42,055 nt of DNA from Streptobacillus notomytis. GTDB lineage: Bacteria > Fusobacteriota > Fusobacteriia > Fusobacteriales > Leptotrichiaceae. The stretch covers positions 1-42,055 of the forward strand of contig LJRV01000508.1 in the NCBI GenBank assembly GCA_001612575.1, read 5' to 3'. A program made the position numbers and the translations under genes. This document shows, in pieces, positions 8,060-17,467 of this stretch (position 1 is its first letter; each line of letters opens with the position of its first letter). The notes under the pieces are model-generated. The model saw only the letters and a list, made by a program, of their open reading frames with translations, made no database searches and had not been told where the DNA came from.

Positions 8060-10549
8060 TTATTTTTCACCCTCTAAATACATATTACGTGCAGTATTAA
8101 CTATTTCAGAATAAGTCATATTTTCAGGTTTAATTTTACCTAAATATTTAACAGATAATTTCTTAGGTTTAGGGAATTTATCATATCTTGAATATGCTTC
8201 AAATGCTCCATCAATTTTTAAACAAGTTACAGGTATATTTAATTCCTTAGATAATATAGCAAATATTTTCTTAAATTCTCCTAAATTACCATCTTTTGTT
8301 CTTGTCCCTTCAGGGAATATGAATATATTTTTCCCTTGTTTAAGAGCAGATGATACATTTTCTATAGTAGATTTAATATTTTTATTAATATCAAGTAATA
8401 ATATATTACTATGTTTAGCAAAAAACTTCATGAAGGCATTCTTGAAATACCAATTTATAGCTAAAGTATATGTTTTTTCTGATGATTCATTAGGTATTAA
8501 TAAACTAAATGCTAATCCATCAATAAAACTTTCATGGTTTGCTATAAATATTTGTTGTTCATTTTTAATATTTTCTGCTCCCTTAATATCTATTCTAAAG
8601 TATAATTTAAATACTAAAAATATCAACGGTTTAATTAATGACATTAACCAACCATCTTTAAGTTCTTGTTTAGGAGCATTTTGTATAACTTCTTTCCACT
8701 GATCTGTAGTTTCAGTAAATCCAGATGATTTATTTTCTATGTATTTAGATAATCCTATTAATGTAAGATTTTCTTTAAAGTCCTCTTCTGATATTTTTAA
8801 TCCAAAACTATTTTCAATAAAAGTTAATAACTCTACTTGGTCAAGTGAATCAAGACCAAATTCAACTTCTAGATTTTTATCTGCTTCAGGATACACACCT
8901 TTCATTTTAAAAACAAAATCTTTAAGTATCTTGTATTCTTCAGTACTTGGTTCTTCTACAGTTTCTTTTTTCTCTATCTTAGATTTTCCAGAATACACAT
9001 CTTTTAGCATAAATCTTCTTAATTTACCTATTCTAGTTTTCGGTAATTCTTCTTCTGTAATCTTGTATTCCAATACCTTTTCATAATTATGCACAGCTCC
9101 ATTATAGAACTCTACCATATCTTTAACATAAGCATTAATATTTAAAATATTTAATTTCTTAGCCTCATCTCTATCTACTACTATTAATGCTGCTAATTTA
9201 TCATTATGCCCTATGATTCCAACTTCTTTAATTATTTGATTAGCTGATGACATAAATTTAATTTCAAGTGTTTCTGGATCTACATTTTTACCATTAGATA
9301 ATACTATCATAGCATTTTTACGTCCAACTATACTTATATATCCCTCATCATCAACTTCTACTAAATCTCCTGTTTTAAACCATCCATCTTCAGTTAATAC
9401 CTCAGATGTTTTATCGGGTTTATTAAAATATCCTTTCATTACTATAGGTCCTTTAACCCATAATTCTTGATCTACAACTTTAACTTCTATATTATTTACT
9501 GCTTTTCCAACAGTTCCTATCTTATATCCATGATTATATGTATTTCCTGAAATTATTGGAGCTGTTTCAGTAAGTCCATAACCTTCACAGTAATCAAAAC
9601 CTAAAGTATTGAAAAATTCTATCATTTCAACATCAGATTTTGCTCCTCCAACTATCATACTTCTTAACTTACCACCAAATTTATCATGTACCTTTTTAAA
9701 TATTTTCTTAGAAAAACTCTTATTATTTATTTTCTTAGCAAGTGCATATATTAGTCTTGTTATCCATTTAGAATCTATAGTATTTTTAATAGATTTATAG
9801 AATAATTTATATACTCTTGGAACCAATACTAACATAGTTACATCATTTTCTGATAAAGCTTTTAGTATTTCTTGGCTAGATAATTTTTCTACCAATACTA
9901 CTGAATATTGATGTTCATGATACATATAGTAAATATTAGCAGACATTAATGGTAATATGTGATGAAACGGCAATACTGCTAAAATTTGTTCATCATCCCA
10001 TGTTATTTCTAATGTTCTTATAGATAATATCTGATTATATATATTACCATAAGTTAACATAACACCTTTAGGATGACCTGTAGTTCCAGAAGTATATAGC
10101 ATTACAGCTACTTTTTCCATTTCTGGGTGTAAAAGTATTCTTTCATCTTTTTCTATTTTAGAATATATTTCCTTATCTATTTTAATTTCATCAACATTAA
10201 ATATCTTAATATCTCTATTTACAGTTTCTATTGCTTTCTTCGCAACTTCATAGGTATTATTAGAAACATAAATGCAAGTAGCACCTGAATCACTTAAAAA
10301 ATATTCTAATTCTTTTTCATTTGACATAGCATCTACTGCAACAGGAATTAAATTTCTATCCCATAATGAATAAAATGCATAAAACCATTCTGCTCTATTT
10401 TCCATCATAATAATACTAAAAGTTTCAGGTATTACTTCATCTATAACATGCTCAGAATAATATTTTACTGTATTTACAAGATCTGTATGACTTATTTTAG
10501 TCCCGTCAAAATCAACTATTGCTAATCTATCAGATTTATTTAAAAACAT
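8060..10549 (-). CDS. Three-domain fusion: AMP-dependent acyl synthetase, acyl carrier domain, PlsC-type acyltransferase
   Basis: The 829-residue protein joins three domains. The first is an ANL adenylating domain with the P-loop YTSGTTGHPKG near residue 150, EGYGLTETAP, GWFKTGDLVEVD and the terminal-lysine motif LPKTRIGKL. The second is a carrier domain with FGLDSLDQVELL, whose Ser near 565 would take phosphopantetheine. The third is a 1-acylglycerol-3-phosphate acyltransferase domain with NHESFIDG (HX4D, near 671) and FPEGTRTKDG (near 748). It resembles Aas (acyl-ACP synthetase/2-acylglycerophosphoethanolamine acyltransferase) in reverse domain order with a built-in carrier. A fatty acid could be activated, loaded and passed to a lysophospholipid in one protein; the reaction is inferred. 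It has a full-length paralogue immediately upstream (10599). Confidence 0.88.
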   Translation of the reverse strand: MFLNKSDRLAIVDFDGTKISHTDLVNTVKYYSEHVIDEVIPETFSIIMMENRAEWFYAFYSLWDRNLIPVAVDAMSNEKELEYFLSDSGATCIYVSNNTYEVAKKAIETVNRDIKIFNVDEIKIDKEIYSKIEKDERILLHPEMEKVAVMLYTSGTTGHPKGVMLTYGNIYNQILSIRTLEITWDDEQILAVLPFHHILPLMSANIYYMYHEHQYSVVLVEKLSSQEILKALSENDVTMLVLVPRVYKLFYKSIKNTIDSKWITRLIYALAKKINNKSFSKKIFKKVHDKFGGKLRSMIVGGAKSDVEMIEFFNTLGFDYCEGYGLTETAPIISGNTYNHGYKIGTVGKAVNNIEVKVVDQELWVKGPIVMKGYFNKPDKTSEVLTEDGWFKTGDLVEVDDEGYISIVGRKNAMIVLSNGKNVDPETLEIKFMSSANQIIKEVGIIGHNDKLAALIVVDRDEAKKLNILNINAYVKDMVEFYNGAVHNYEKVLEYKITEEELPKTRIGKLRRFMLKDVYSGKSKIEKKETVEEPSTEEYKILKDFVFKMKGVYPEADKNLEVEFGLDSLDQVELLTFIENSFGLKISEEDFKENLTLIGLSKYIENKSSGFTETTDQWKEVIQNAPKQELKDGWLMSLIKPLIFLVFKLYFRIDIKGAENIKNEQQIFIANHESFIDGLAFSLLIPNESSEKTYTLAINWYFKNAFMKFFAKHSNILLLDINKNIKSTIENVSSALKQGKNIFIFPEGTRTKDGNLGEFKKIFAILSKELNIPVTCLKIDGAFEAYSRYDKFPKPKKLSVKYLGKIKPENMTYSEIVNTARNMYLEGEK

Positions 10550-10598
10550 AATTTTTTTCCTTTCTTCCTCTTAATTTTCCCCCACCAAATTCACATAA

Positions 10599-13079
10599 CT
10601 AATTATACATATTTCTTGCCTTATCAACTATTTCATCATAACTTAAATGTTCTGGATTAATTTCTCCTAAATAACTAACTGTTATTTTTTTAGGCTTAGG
10701 ATATTTATCATATCTTGAATATGCTTCAAAAGTTCCATCAATTTTTAAACAAGTAACCTTTACATTCATTTCTTTTGATATTATTGCAAAAGTCTTTTTA
10801 AATGGTGATAAATTACCATCTTTTGTTCTTGTTCCTTCTGGGAATATGAATACATTTTTCCCTTGTTTTAGTACTGATGCAATTTGTTCTATTGTATCTT
10901 TAATATTTCCATCAATATCTAATAAAACTAAATTAGTTTCCTTAGCAAGTTTTTTCATAAAACTGCTTTTAAAGTACCAATCTATAGCAAGTGAATAAGT
11001 ATCCTTAGATACTTTTTTTGGAAGTAATAAATTAAGTGCCAATGCATCTAAAAAGCTTGCATGATTAGCAATAAATATTTGTGGTTCATCTTTTATATTT
11101 TCCTTACCTTTAATACTTAATCTAAAATAAATTTTAAAAATAAGCCAACCAAGAGGTCTTAAAAATCTAATTCCACTTCCATTTTCTAATTCTCTTATTG
11201 GTGCATTTTTTATTATTTCTTTCCATTGATCTTTTGTTTCAATAAATTTTTCAGATTTATTTTTTATTAATTCTGATAACTTAATTAAATTAATATTTTC
11301 TTTAAATTCTTCTGCTGTAAGTTTAACTCCAAAACTTCTTTCTATAAAAGAAAGTAATTCAACCTGATCTAAAGAATCTAACCCAAACTCTATTTCTAAA
11401 TTTACATGTGGTTTAGCGTATTCATTTTTCATATTAAAGATATATTCTTTTAAGACTTTGTATTCTAAAATATCTGGTTCTTCTATATTTTCTTTTTCTT
11501 CATCTTCCATATGACCTAAATATATATCTTTTAACATAAATCTTTTTAATTTACCTATTCTAGTTTTAGGTAATTCCATTTCTGTCATCTTATATTCCAA
11601 TATTTTTTCATATCCATGTGAAGCTGCATTATAAAATGATATTGCATCTTCTATATATGGTTTAATATTTGTTATTCTTTTTTCTTTTATTTTATTATCA
11701 TCTATTACTATTAAAGCTGCTAATTTATCATTTTTAGCAAAAATTCCTATTTCTTTTATTATTTCATTTGAATATCCTAATAACCTATTTTCCAATTTCT
11801 CAGGATCTATATTTTTACCATTAGATAATACTATCATAGAGTTTTTTCTTCCTATAATAGTAATAAAGCCTTCTTCATCTATTTGGGCTAAATCTCCAGT
11901 TTTAAACCAACCATCTTCAGTTATTACCTTAGCTGTTTCTTCAGGTTTATTGTAATACCCTTTCATTACTATAGGTCCTTTAACCCATAATTCTCCATCA
12001 ACTAATTTAACTTCTATATTATCAACTTTTCTTCCTACAGTTCCATTTTTCTTACCATGTTTTGTAGTTGAACATGCAACTACTGGTGAGGTCTCACTTA
12101 AACCATAACCTTCAAAGTATTCAATACCTATAATGTCAAAGAAATCAGCTATTTCTTTATCAGTTTTAGCTCCTCCTGATATAACTCTTGTAAGTTTTCC
12201 ACCAAACATTTTATGTATCTTATTAAACAAGATTCTAGAAAATTTAATATTTTTAGCCGTTTGTGCAACTTTAAATAAATTCTTTGCTGCTACATTAGAA
12301 TCTATCTTACTTTTTATTGAACTATAAAATAGTTTATACACTCTTGGAACCATAGATAATATTGTTACATCATTATCTTTTAATGCTTTTAATATATCCT
12401 GGCTTGAAAGATTTTCTATAAACACTATAGAAAATTGAGTGCTATAATGCATAAATAGAAGATTTGTTGTCATTAATGGAAGTATGTGATGAAAAGGTAG
12501 CCCTGCTAAAACTTGTTCATTTTCTTCAATAATCATTAATGATTTTATAGATTCAATCTGTGCTTCTATATTATTAAAAGTAAGCATAACACCTTTAGGA
12601 TTTCCTGTAGTTCCAGAAGTATATAGCATTACTGCTAATTCTTCTCCCTCAGGATGAGATAAAACTCTATCATCTTTTGATATTTCGCTTAATTTACCTT
12701 CATCTATTTTTACATCATCTATATTTTCTATAAAGATTTCTCTTCCTAACATATCTATTGTTTCTTTAGCTTTTGAATATGTCTTATTTGAAACATAAAT
12801 ACTTGTTGCATTAGAATCTTTTAAAAAGTATATTATTTCTTCTATACTAGATTCTGAATCAATTACTAATGGAGTATTCTTTTTATCCCAAATTGCATAG
12901 AAAGTGTATAACCATTCCTTTCTATTTTCCATCATTATTACATTAAACTGTTGAATATCTTCAGTTTCTTTAATTACATATTTTGAAAAATATTTAACTT
13001 TATCTACCAATTCACTATGACTTACTTTATTTCCCTTAGGGTCAACCAAAGCTAACCTATTTGATTTTTGTAAGAACAT
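10599..13079 (-). CDS. Second copy of the acyl synthetase / carrier / PlsC acyltransferase fusion
   Basis: This 826-residue paralogue aligns with the gene at 8060 along its whole length. It has the P-loop YTSGTTGNPKG (near residue 153), EGYGLSETSP, GWFKTGDLAQID, LPKTRIGKL, carrier motif FGLDSLDQVELL (near 568), NHASFLDA (HX4D, near 671) and FPEGTRTKDG (near 748). All catalytic signatures are intact in both copies, so both should be active. The copies are separated by 49 nt and are probably cotranscribed with ffh. Differences concentrate in the adenylation domain and linkers, which may mean different acyl-chain preference; that is inference. AGGAGGAG stands before the ATG. Confidence 0.88.
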   Translation of the reverse strand: MFLQKSNRLALVDPKGNKVSHSELVDKVKYFSKYVIKETEDIQQFNVIMMENRKEWLYTFYAIWDKKNTPLVIDSESSIEEIIYFLKDSNATSIYVSNKTYSKAKETIDMLGREIFIENIDDVKIDEGKLSEISKDDRVLSHPEGEELAVMLYTSGTTGNPKGVMLTFNNIEAQIESIKSLMIIEENEQVLAGLPFHHILPLMTTNLLFMHYSTQFSIVFIENLSSQDILKALKDNDVTILSMVPRVYKLFYSSIKSKIDSNVAAKNLFKVAQTAKNIKFSRILFNKIHKMFGGKLTRVISGGAKTDKEIADFFDIIGIEYFEGYGLSETSPVVACSTTKHGKKNGTVGRKVDNIEVKLVDGELWVKGPIVMKGYYNKPEETAKVITEDGWFKTGDLAQIDEEGFITIIGRKNSMIVLSNGKNIDPEKLENRLLGYSNEIIKEIGIFAKNDKLAALIVIDDNKIKEKRITNIKPYIEDAISFYNAASHGYEKILEYKMTEMELPKTRIGKLKRFMLKDIYLGHMEDEEKENIEEPDILEYKVLKEYIFNMKNEYAKPHVNLEIEFGLDSLDQVELLSFIERSFGVKLTAEEFKENINLIKLSELIKNKSEKFIETKDQWKEIIKNAPIRELENGSGIRFLRPLGWLIFKIYFRLSIKGKENIKDEPQIFIANHASFLDALALNLLLPKKVSKDTYSLAIDWYFKSSFMKKLAKETNLVLLDIDGNIKDTIEQIASVLKQGKNVFIFPEGTRTKDGNLSPFKKTFAIISKEMNVKVTCLKIDGTFEAYSRYDKYPKPKKITVSYLGEINPEHLSYDEIVDKARNMYN

Positions 13080-13112
13080 ATATAGCTCCTCCTAATATTA
13101 CAATATTTGTAA

Positions 13113-14444
13113 TTATCTTTTTTTTCCTATTTGTCCAAATCCAGGTATATTCCCAGAATTAAACATTTTCATCATTTGTTTCATTTGTTCAAATTGTTTA
13201 AGTAACTTATTAACTTGAGTTACATCTGCACCTGAACCTTTTGCTATTCTTATTTTTCTACTACTTACTTTTAAAAGATTTGGATTTCTCCTTTCCTCTA
13301 CCGTCATAGAATATATTATAGCTTCTACTTTTTTCATTTCTTTTTCAGCACTAGTAAGATCTATATCTCCTAAAGCTCCCATACCTGGTAGCATTTTTAA
13401 TATTCCTCCAAGAGAACCCATTCTTTTAATCATTTTAAATTGTTTTAGGAAATCTTCAAAATCAAACTGATTTTTTCTAAATTTTGCTTCCATTTCACGT
13501 GCTTCTTTTTCATCTATAGCATCTTTAGCCTTTTCAACTAAAGAAACCACATCTCCCATTCCAAGTATTCTACTTGCAAGTCTTTCAGGATGAAATAATG
13601 ATATATCATCAAGTTTTTCTCCCTCAGAAATGTATTTAATAGGTTTACCTGAAACTTCTTTAATAGACAGAGCTGCTCCTCCACGAGTATCTCCATCTAA
13701 TTTTGTAACCACTACCCCTGTTATATCTAAACTATCATTAAATGTCTTAGAAACATTTACTGCATCTTGACCTGTCATACCATCTACAACTAATAGTATT
13801 TCTGTTGGATTAACACTTGATTTAACTTCTTGAAGTTCTTGCATTAAAATCTCATCTACATGTAATCTTCCAGCCGTGTCTATTAATATATAATCAGATT
13901 TTTCTTTTTGTGCTTGTATTATTCCGTTATTAACGATTTCTAATACATTATTACTATCTTCTATACTATAAAATGGAACTCCTATTTGATTTGCAAGTAC
14001 CATTAATTGTTTCTTAGCAGCTGGTCTATATACATCAGCTCCTATTAAAAATACTTTATTTTTCTCCTTCTTTAAAAGCTTAGACAATTTAGCTGCAAAT
14101 GTAGTTTTTCCAGCTCCTTGTAATCCAACTAACATAATAATAGTAGGTTTTGAAGCTGCCTTATTTAAGGCTGTATTTTGACCTCCTAAAACTTCTATTA
14201 ATTCATCATTTATTATTTTTATAAACTGCTGTCTTGGATTTACACCTTTAATAACTTCTTGTCCTTGTGCTTTTTCTTTTATCATTTTAACCAAATTTTT
14301 AACTACCGTGTAATTAACATCTGCTTCAAGTAGGGCAAGCCTTACCTCTCTTAAAGCTTCCGTGATATTACTTTCTGTAATCTTACTTTGCCCAGATAAT
14401 TTTTTAAAAGTTTCTTGTAATTTATCACTCAAGTTTTTAAACAT
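13113..14444 (-). CDS. ffh: Signal recognition particle protein Ffh
   Basis: The SRP GTPase binds signal peptides and 4.5S RNA and delivers ribosomes to FtsY at the inner membrane. The N domain comes first. The G domain has P-loop GLQGAGKTT (about 107-115), DTAGRLH and TKLDGDTRGGAALS. The C-terminal M domain is methionine-rich (QMKQMMKMFNSGNIPGFG) with the RRNPNLL/SSRKIRIAKGSG RNA-binding region. The length of 443 aa is normal. Its ATG overlaps the ylxM stop by one nucleotide (TAATG), so the two are translationally coupled. Confidence 0.97.
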   Translation of the reverse strand: MFKNLSDKLQETFKKLSGQSKITESNITEALREVRLALLEADVNYTVVKNLVKMIKEKAQGQEVIKGVNPRQQFIKIINDELIEVLGGQNTALNKAASKPTIIMLVGLQGAGKTTFAAKLSKLLKKEKNKVFLIGADVYRPAAKKQLMVLANQIGVPFYSIEDSNNVLEIVNNGIIQAQKEKSDYILIDTAGRLHVDEILMQELQEVKSSVNPTEILLVVDGMTGQDAVNVSKTFNDSLDITGVVVTKLDGDTRGGAALSIKEVSGKPIKYISEGEKLDDISLFHPERLASRILGMGDVVSLVEKAKDAIDEKEAREMEAKFRKNQFDFEDFLKQFKMIKRMGSLGGILKMLPGMGALGDIDLTSAEKEMKKVEAIIYSMTVEERRNPNLLKVSSRKIRIAKGSGADVTQVNKLLKQFEQMKQMMKMFNSGNIPGFGQIGKKR

Positions 14445-14770
14445 TAATTTGCTCCTTCTTCACATTCCATGATTATTTTATCTAAGTTTTCCTTTGAAAA
14501 ATTATCTCTTAACCATTTTAAATTCATTATCATATTCTCTTCTTTTTCCATAATTCCAAGTAACTTTTCATATTTATCTAACTGTTTACAACCTCTTTTA
14601 ATGTTATCAAAAACTGCCTGTCTACTTACATTAAACGCTTGGGCTATTTCTGTTAATGAATTATCCTCCTCTAAATATGCCGATAAATATTTTTTCTGTT
14701 TTTCAGAAAATAGTTCCTTGTAATATATGAATAAAATCGAGTATTTTATATATTCTTCTATCTCTTTCAT
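14444..14770 (-). CDS. ylxM: YlxM/p13-like helix-turn-helix protein
   Basis: A small putative DNA-binding protein classically encoded just before ffh. It has a sigma-70 region-4-like helix-turn-helix, LTEIAQAFNVSRQAVFDNIKR (about residues 38-58), preceded by YYKELFSEKQKKYLSAYLEED, which is the family signature. Its role in SRP function or regulation is not settled. Two ATGs are close together (14776 and 14770). I prefer 14770 because the predicted -10 (14777-14782) would place the transcription start at about that codon; the 14776 start adds Met-Cys. No Shine-Dalgarno is visible for either. Confidence 0.88.
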   Translation of the reverse strand: MKEIEEYIKYSILFIYYKELFSEKQKKYLSAYLEEDNSLTEIAQAFNVSRQAVFDNIKRGCKQLDKYEKLLGIMEKEENMIMNLKWLRDNFSKENLDKIIMECEEGAN

Positions 14771-14776
14771 ACACAT

Positions 14777-14805
14777 ATTTTACACTATTTGCCCCTTTTT
14801 TACAA
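14777..14805 (-). promoter_or_regulatory. Promoter of ylxM-ffh, possibly giving a leaderless mRNA
   Basis: TTGTAA (14800-14805), 17-nt spacer and TAAAAT (14777-14782) on the minus strand. The -10 abuts the first ATG, so RNA would begin near the ATG at 14770. The region also overlaps the start of the divergent outer-membrane gene promoter area. Confidence 0.6.
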
Positions 14806-14826
14806 CTATGAAAAATATACAGGTTA

Positions 14827-14835
14827 TGGTATAAT
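14827..14835 (+). promoter_or_regulatory. Extended -10 promoter of the outer-membrane barrel gene
   Basis: TGGTATAAT (14827-14835) is a TGn-extended -10 with a perfect TATAAT hexamer, 25 nt before the ATG at 14861. No good -35 is found at 16-18 nt, as expected for an extended -10 promoter. Confidence 0.55.
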
Positions 14836-14860
14836 ATATAGAATAAAAGGGAGTGATGAT

Positions 14861-15361
14861 ATGAAGAAGATATTAACATTTATACTACTATCAAGTTTAC
14901 TTTCTTATACTTCATACATAGCTGGACCAAGAATAAAAATTGAAGGTGGAGTTGGAATAGGTAAAGCCGATCATATAATAATTCCATTAAATGTTACTAT
15001 ACTTCCAGAATGGAGATCTGAAATTAGACATGATATTAATATTGTCTTTGGACCTAAATTTACTGTAGTTTCTTCTCCACAATTTAAAGATTTGAAATAT
15101 AACGGGGCTCAAATTAGGGCTTTAATAGGAGCAGAGACACATATAAATTTTAAGGTAACTAATAAACTTTCTATATTCTGGGGCATAGAAACAGCCATAG
15201 GTGGTGGAAGTGATGTAAAAGTTGATTCAACCAAAACAGCTGTATTTGATTGGTTAGCATTGATGTCTATTGGTGTAAAAGTAAATGAGAGATATAATAT
15301 GGGACCATACTTTGGATATGGAAAAGGAAATTTTGGAATACAAGCAGGATACACTTTTTAA
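14861..15361 (+). CDS. Small outer-membrane beta-barrel-like protein
   Basis: The 166-residue product begins with a Sec signal peptide (MKKILTFILLSSLLSYTSYI, cleavage probably near residue 20-22). The rest is amphipathic beta strands rich in Gly and aromatic residues, and it ends in GIQAGYTF, a C-terminal Phe typical of BAM substrates. The ATG at 14861 is chosen over the longer frame because GGGAGTGATG lies just upstream and it gives a proper signal peptide. The N-terminal GPRIKIEGGVGIG and the C-terminus match the paralogue at 22853 (GPKYRLEMGLGG ... GLKAGYTF). The function (small porin, adhesin or structural protein) cannot be told. Confidence 0.8.
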   Translation: MKKILTFILLSSLLSYTSYIAGPRIKIEGGVGIGKADHIIIPLNVTILPEWRSEIRHDINIVFGPKFTVVSSPQFKDLKYNGAQIRALIGAETHINFKVTNKLSIFWGIETAIGGGSDVKVDSTKTAVFDWLALMSIGVKVNERYNMGPYFGYGKGNFGIQAGYTF

Positions 15362-15370
15362 AATTAATAA

Positions 15371-15410
15371 AAAACTGTACTTTTATCAATATGATTTTAG
15401 TACAGTTTTT
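15371..15410. terminator. Bidirectional terminator between convergent genes
   Basis: AAAACTGTAC (15371-15380) pairs with GTACAGTTTT (15400-15409) around a 19-nt loop. A-runs and T-runs flank it, so it can end both the plus-strand barrel gene and the minus-strand gene stopping at 15414. Confidence 0.8.
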
Positions 15411-15413
15411 CAT

Positions 15414-16112
15414 TTACCTATTCAATTTTCTTTTTAAAGTATTTAAATATACTTTTTTATCCTTATCTATTTTTAAACTTTCTTTCATTTTTTGTATAGC
15501 CTTATTATGTACCCAATCATTTATTATCATATTATTTTCTAAATAAAATAAGACTTCTTTTTCATTTTTAGCGTAACATTCACAAAAATACCAAGCTATA
15601 GCAATGTTTACATAATATTCATCTGTTTGTATCTCTGATAATATTTTTAAATGATCTTCACTAAAGTTTTCTTTTATAAATTTAGTCATTAAAGTTACTA
15701 TGGCAAATCTCATAGTATATACATGTTCAGATTTTAACCATTCATATACCTTTTTTTCTACAATACACGGATATTTTTTAGCTATTTTCCCCATACCTAT
15801 ATCACAGGTTTCCCAATTATCAATGAAAGGTAAAACTTTTTCTAATCTTTTTATCAATATATCTATATCTTTTTCTTCACTTAATAAATACATATGTATA
15901 TGATATTCTTCAATATATTTATGTGGTAAATCATTTAAATATTCTTCTACATACATCTTATCTTCTTTTAATAAAAATTTAGAAAATTTTCTAAGTTCCG
16001 GTACTTTTACACCAACTATATTTTCTATCTTTACTGTAGGAATAAGTTTAGAACTAAATTCCCTATAATTTAAATCTTGTTTAGAAAAAAGAAATTCCTT
16101 TACCTTATCCAT
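15414..16112 (-). CDS. DNA alkylation repair protein (AlkD/AlkC-like HEAT-repeat family)
   Basis: A 232-residue helical HEAT-like repeat protein of the DNA alkylation repair family. Recognisable points are GVKVPELRKF near residue 34, NWETCDIGMGKI, MRFAIVTLMTKFI, the AIAWYF block followed by ECYAKN, and NDWVHNKAIQKMKESLKI at the C-terminus. AlkD members remove bulky cationic N3/N7-alkylated bases without base flipping. Many relatives in this clade are uncharacterised, so glycosylase activity is inferred. Its ATG overlaps the end of brnQ by 8 nt, which suggests an operon with that transporter. Confidence 0.82.
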   Translation of the reverse strand: MDKVKEFLFSKQDLNYREFSSKLIPTVKIENIVGVKVPELRKFSKFLLKEDKMYVEEYLNDLPHKYIEEYHIHMYLLSEEKDIDILIKRLEKVLPFIDNWETCDIGMGKIAKKYPCIVEKKVYEWLKSEHVYTMRFAIVTLMTKFIKENFSEDHLKILSEIQTDEYYVNIAIAWYFCECYAKNEKEVLFYLENNMIINDWVHNKAIQKMKESLKIDKDKKVYLNTLKRKLNR

Positions 16113-17406
16113 TTTTCTTTACCTTATGTAATATTATAGAGAATATAAAGGTAATCATTGCAGGAAATAACCAACCTAAATCTAATTTATAGAATGGCAG
16201 ATGAATAAACATAGGATCTAGCACATTCCCTATATATTTATTAAGTACCATACCTATACTAAATACTACTGTAACATATGTACATGATTTAAATACTAAT
16301 CTAGAATTATCAAAATACTGTGAAAATAAACCAAGTATTATTAACATTAAAGATACAGGATATATAGATAATAATATAGGTATAGATATTTTTAATATAT
16401 TTGCAAGACCAAAATTAGCTAAAATAAATGATGTTAAAATATATACTATAGCCCAAGTTCTATATGAAATTTTAGGATAATTTTGACTAAAGTATTGACT
16501 TATAGATGTAATTAATCCAACACTTACAGATAGACATGCAATAATAAATATGCTCCCTAATATTAAGGTACCTAAAATACCATAATTCATCCTTACCACA
16601 TTAACCAATATTTCTGCTCCTGTTTTTGTGTCAGGGAAATAACTTGCCGTAGCAAGACCTATATAAGTTAACATGAAATAAACTATAAATAATATTATTC
16701 CTGCTACTATTCCTGCTTTTATTGTAATTTTAGTAATTTCATTTTCATCAGTTATACCTAAATTTCTAATTGAAAATGCTATTATTATACCAAAATTTAA
16801 TCCTGATAACGCATCAACAGTATTATATCCTTCTATAAATCCTTTTATAGCTGGTGATGTTATATAATCTCCTGTTGGTGCAGTAATATTAAGAGGTTTA
16901 AATAATACTCCTACAAACATTATTACTATAAGTAATAATAATATAGGTGTTAATATCTTACCTAAAGTAGTTACAATTTTTTTAGGATTCATAGCTAAAT
17001 AATATACTGAAGAAAAGAATATTGTAGTATATATTAATCTATAATAAATAACATTATCTAAATTTGTAATATACGGAGCAATTGTAATTTCAAATGATGT
17101 AGAGGCATTTCTAGGTACAGAAAGATATGGACCTATAGTTAAATACATAGACGTTGTAAATATTAAAGCAAATAAAGAGCCTACCATATTGGAGAATTTA
17201 TTTATTCCATTAAATTTAGAAACAACTATTATTCCTAATGTAGGGAAAACTATTGATGTAATAGAAAAAAATATTAAAGCAATCATGAAACTTCTTCCTG
17301 ATTCCTTTCCTAAAAATGGTGGAAATATTAAATTTCCTGCTCCAAAGTATAACCCAAAAATCATTATACTTAAACACCTAAATTCCTTATTTGTTAAGTT
17401 CCTCAT
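16105..17406 (-). CDS. brnQ: Branched-chain amino acid : cation symporter (LIVCS family)
   Basis: An inner-membrane symporter taking up Leu, Ile and Val with Na+ or H+. The 433-residue protein has about twelve hydrophobic segments and the family N-terminus with FGLYFGAGNLIFPPFLGKESG. Other family blocks are GYNTVDALSGLNFG and GLATASYFPDTKTGAEIL. The ATG at 17406 follows GAGGAG. It is expressed from the promoter at 17439-17467 and is divergent from the ABC importer operon. Confidence 0.92.
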   Translation of the reverse strand: MRNLTNKEFRCLSIMIFGLYFGAGNLIFPPFLGKESGRSFMIALIFFSITSIVFPTLGIIVVSKFNGINKFSNMVGSLFALIFTTSMYLTIGPYLSVPRNASTSFEITIAPYITNLDNVIYYRLIYTTIFFSSVYYLAMNPKKIVTTLGKILTPILLLLIVIMFVGVLFKPLNITAPTGDYITSPAIKGFIEGYNTVDALSGLNFGIIIAFSIRNLGITDENEITKITIKAGIVAGIILFIVYFMLTYIGLATASYFPDTKTGAEILVNVVRMNYGILGTLILGSIFIIACLSVSVGLITSISQYFSQNYPKISYRTWAIVYILTSFILANFGLANILKISIPILLSIYPVSLMLIILGLFSQYFDNSRLVFKSCTYVTVVFSIGMVLNKYIGNVLDPMFIHLPFYKLDLGWLFPAMITFIFSIILHKVKKNG

Positions 17407-17438
17407 TCTTACTCCTCTTACTCTTTAAATTTTTAGCC

Positions 17439-17467
17439 ATTATACATTATTTATATAAATTTGTAAA
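17439..17467 (-). promoter_or_regulatory. brnQ promoter
   Basis: TTTACA (17462-17467), 17-nt spacer and perfect TATAAT (17439-17444) on the minus strand, about 32 nt before the brnQ start. Confidence 0.75.

Noticed and set aside
8014-8060. TTGTCAA/TTGACAA inverted repeat as terminator of upstream genes
   Set aside because: On the minus strand it is not followed by a T run and it contains the rpsP -35; the promoter explanation is better.
14789-14860. Upstream extension of the barrel gene (ATG at 14789)
   Set aside because: It crosses the predicted -10 and has no Shine-Dalgarno; starting at 14861 gives a normal signal peptide.
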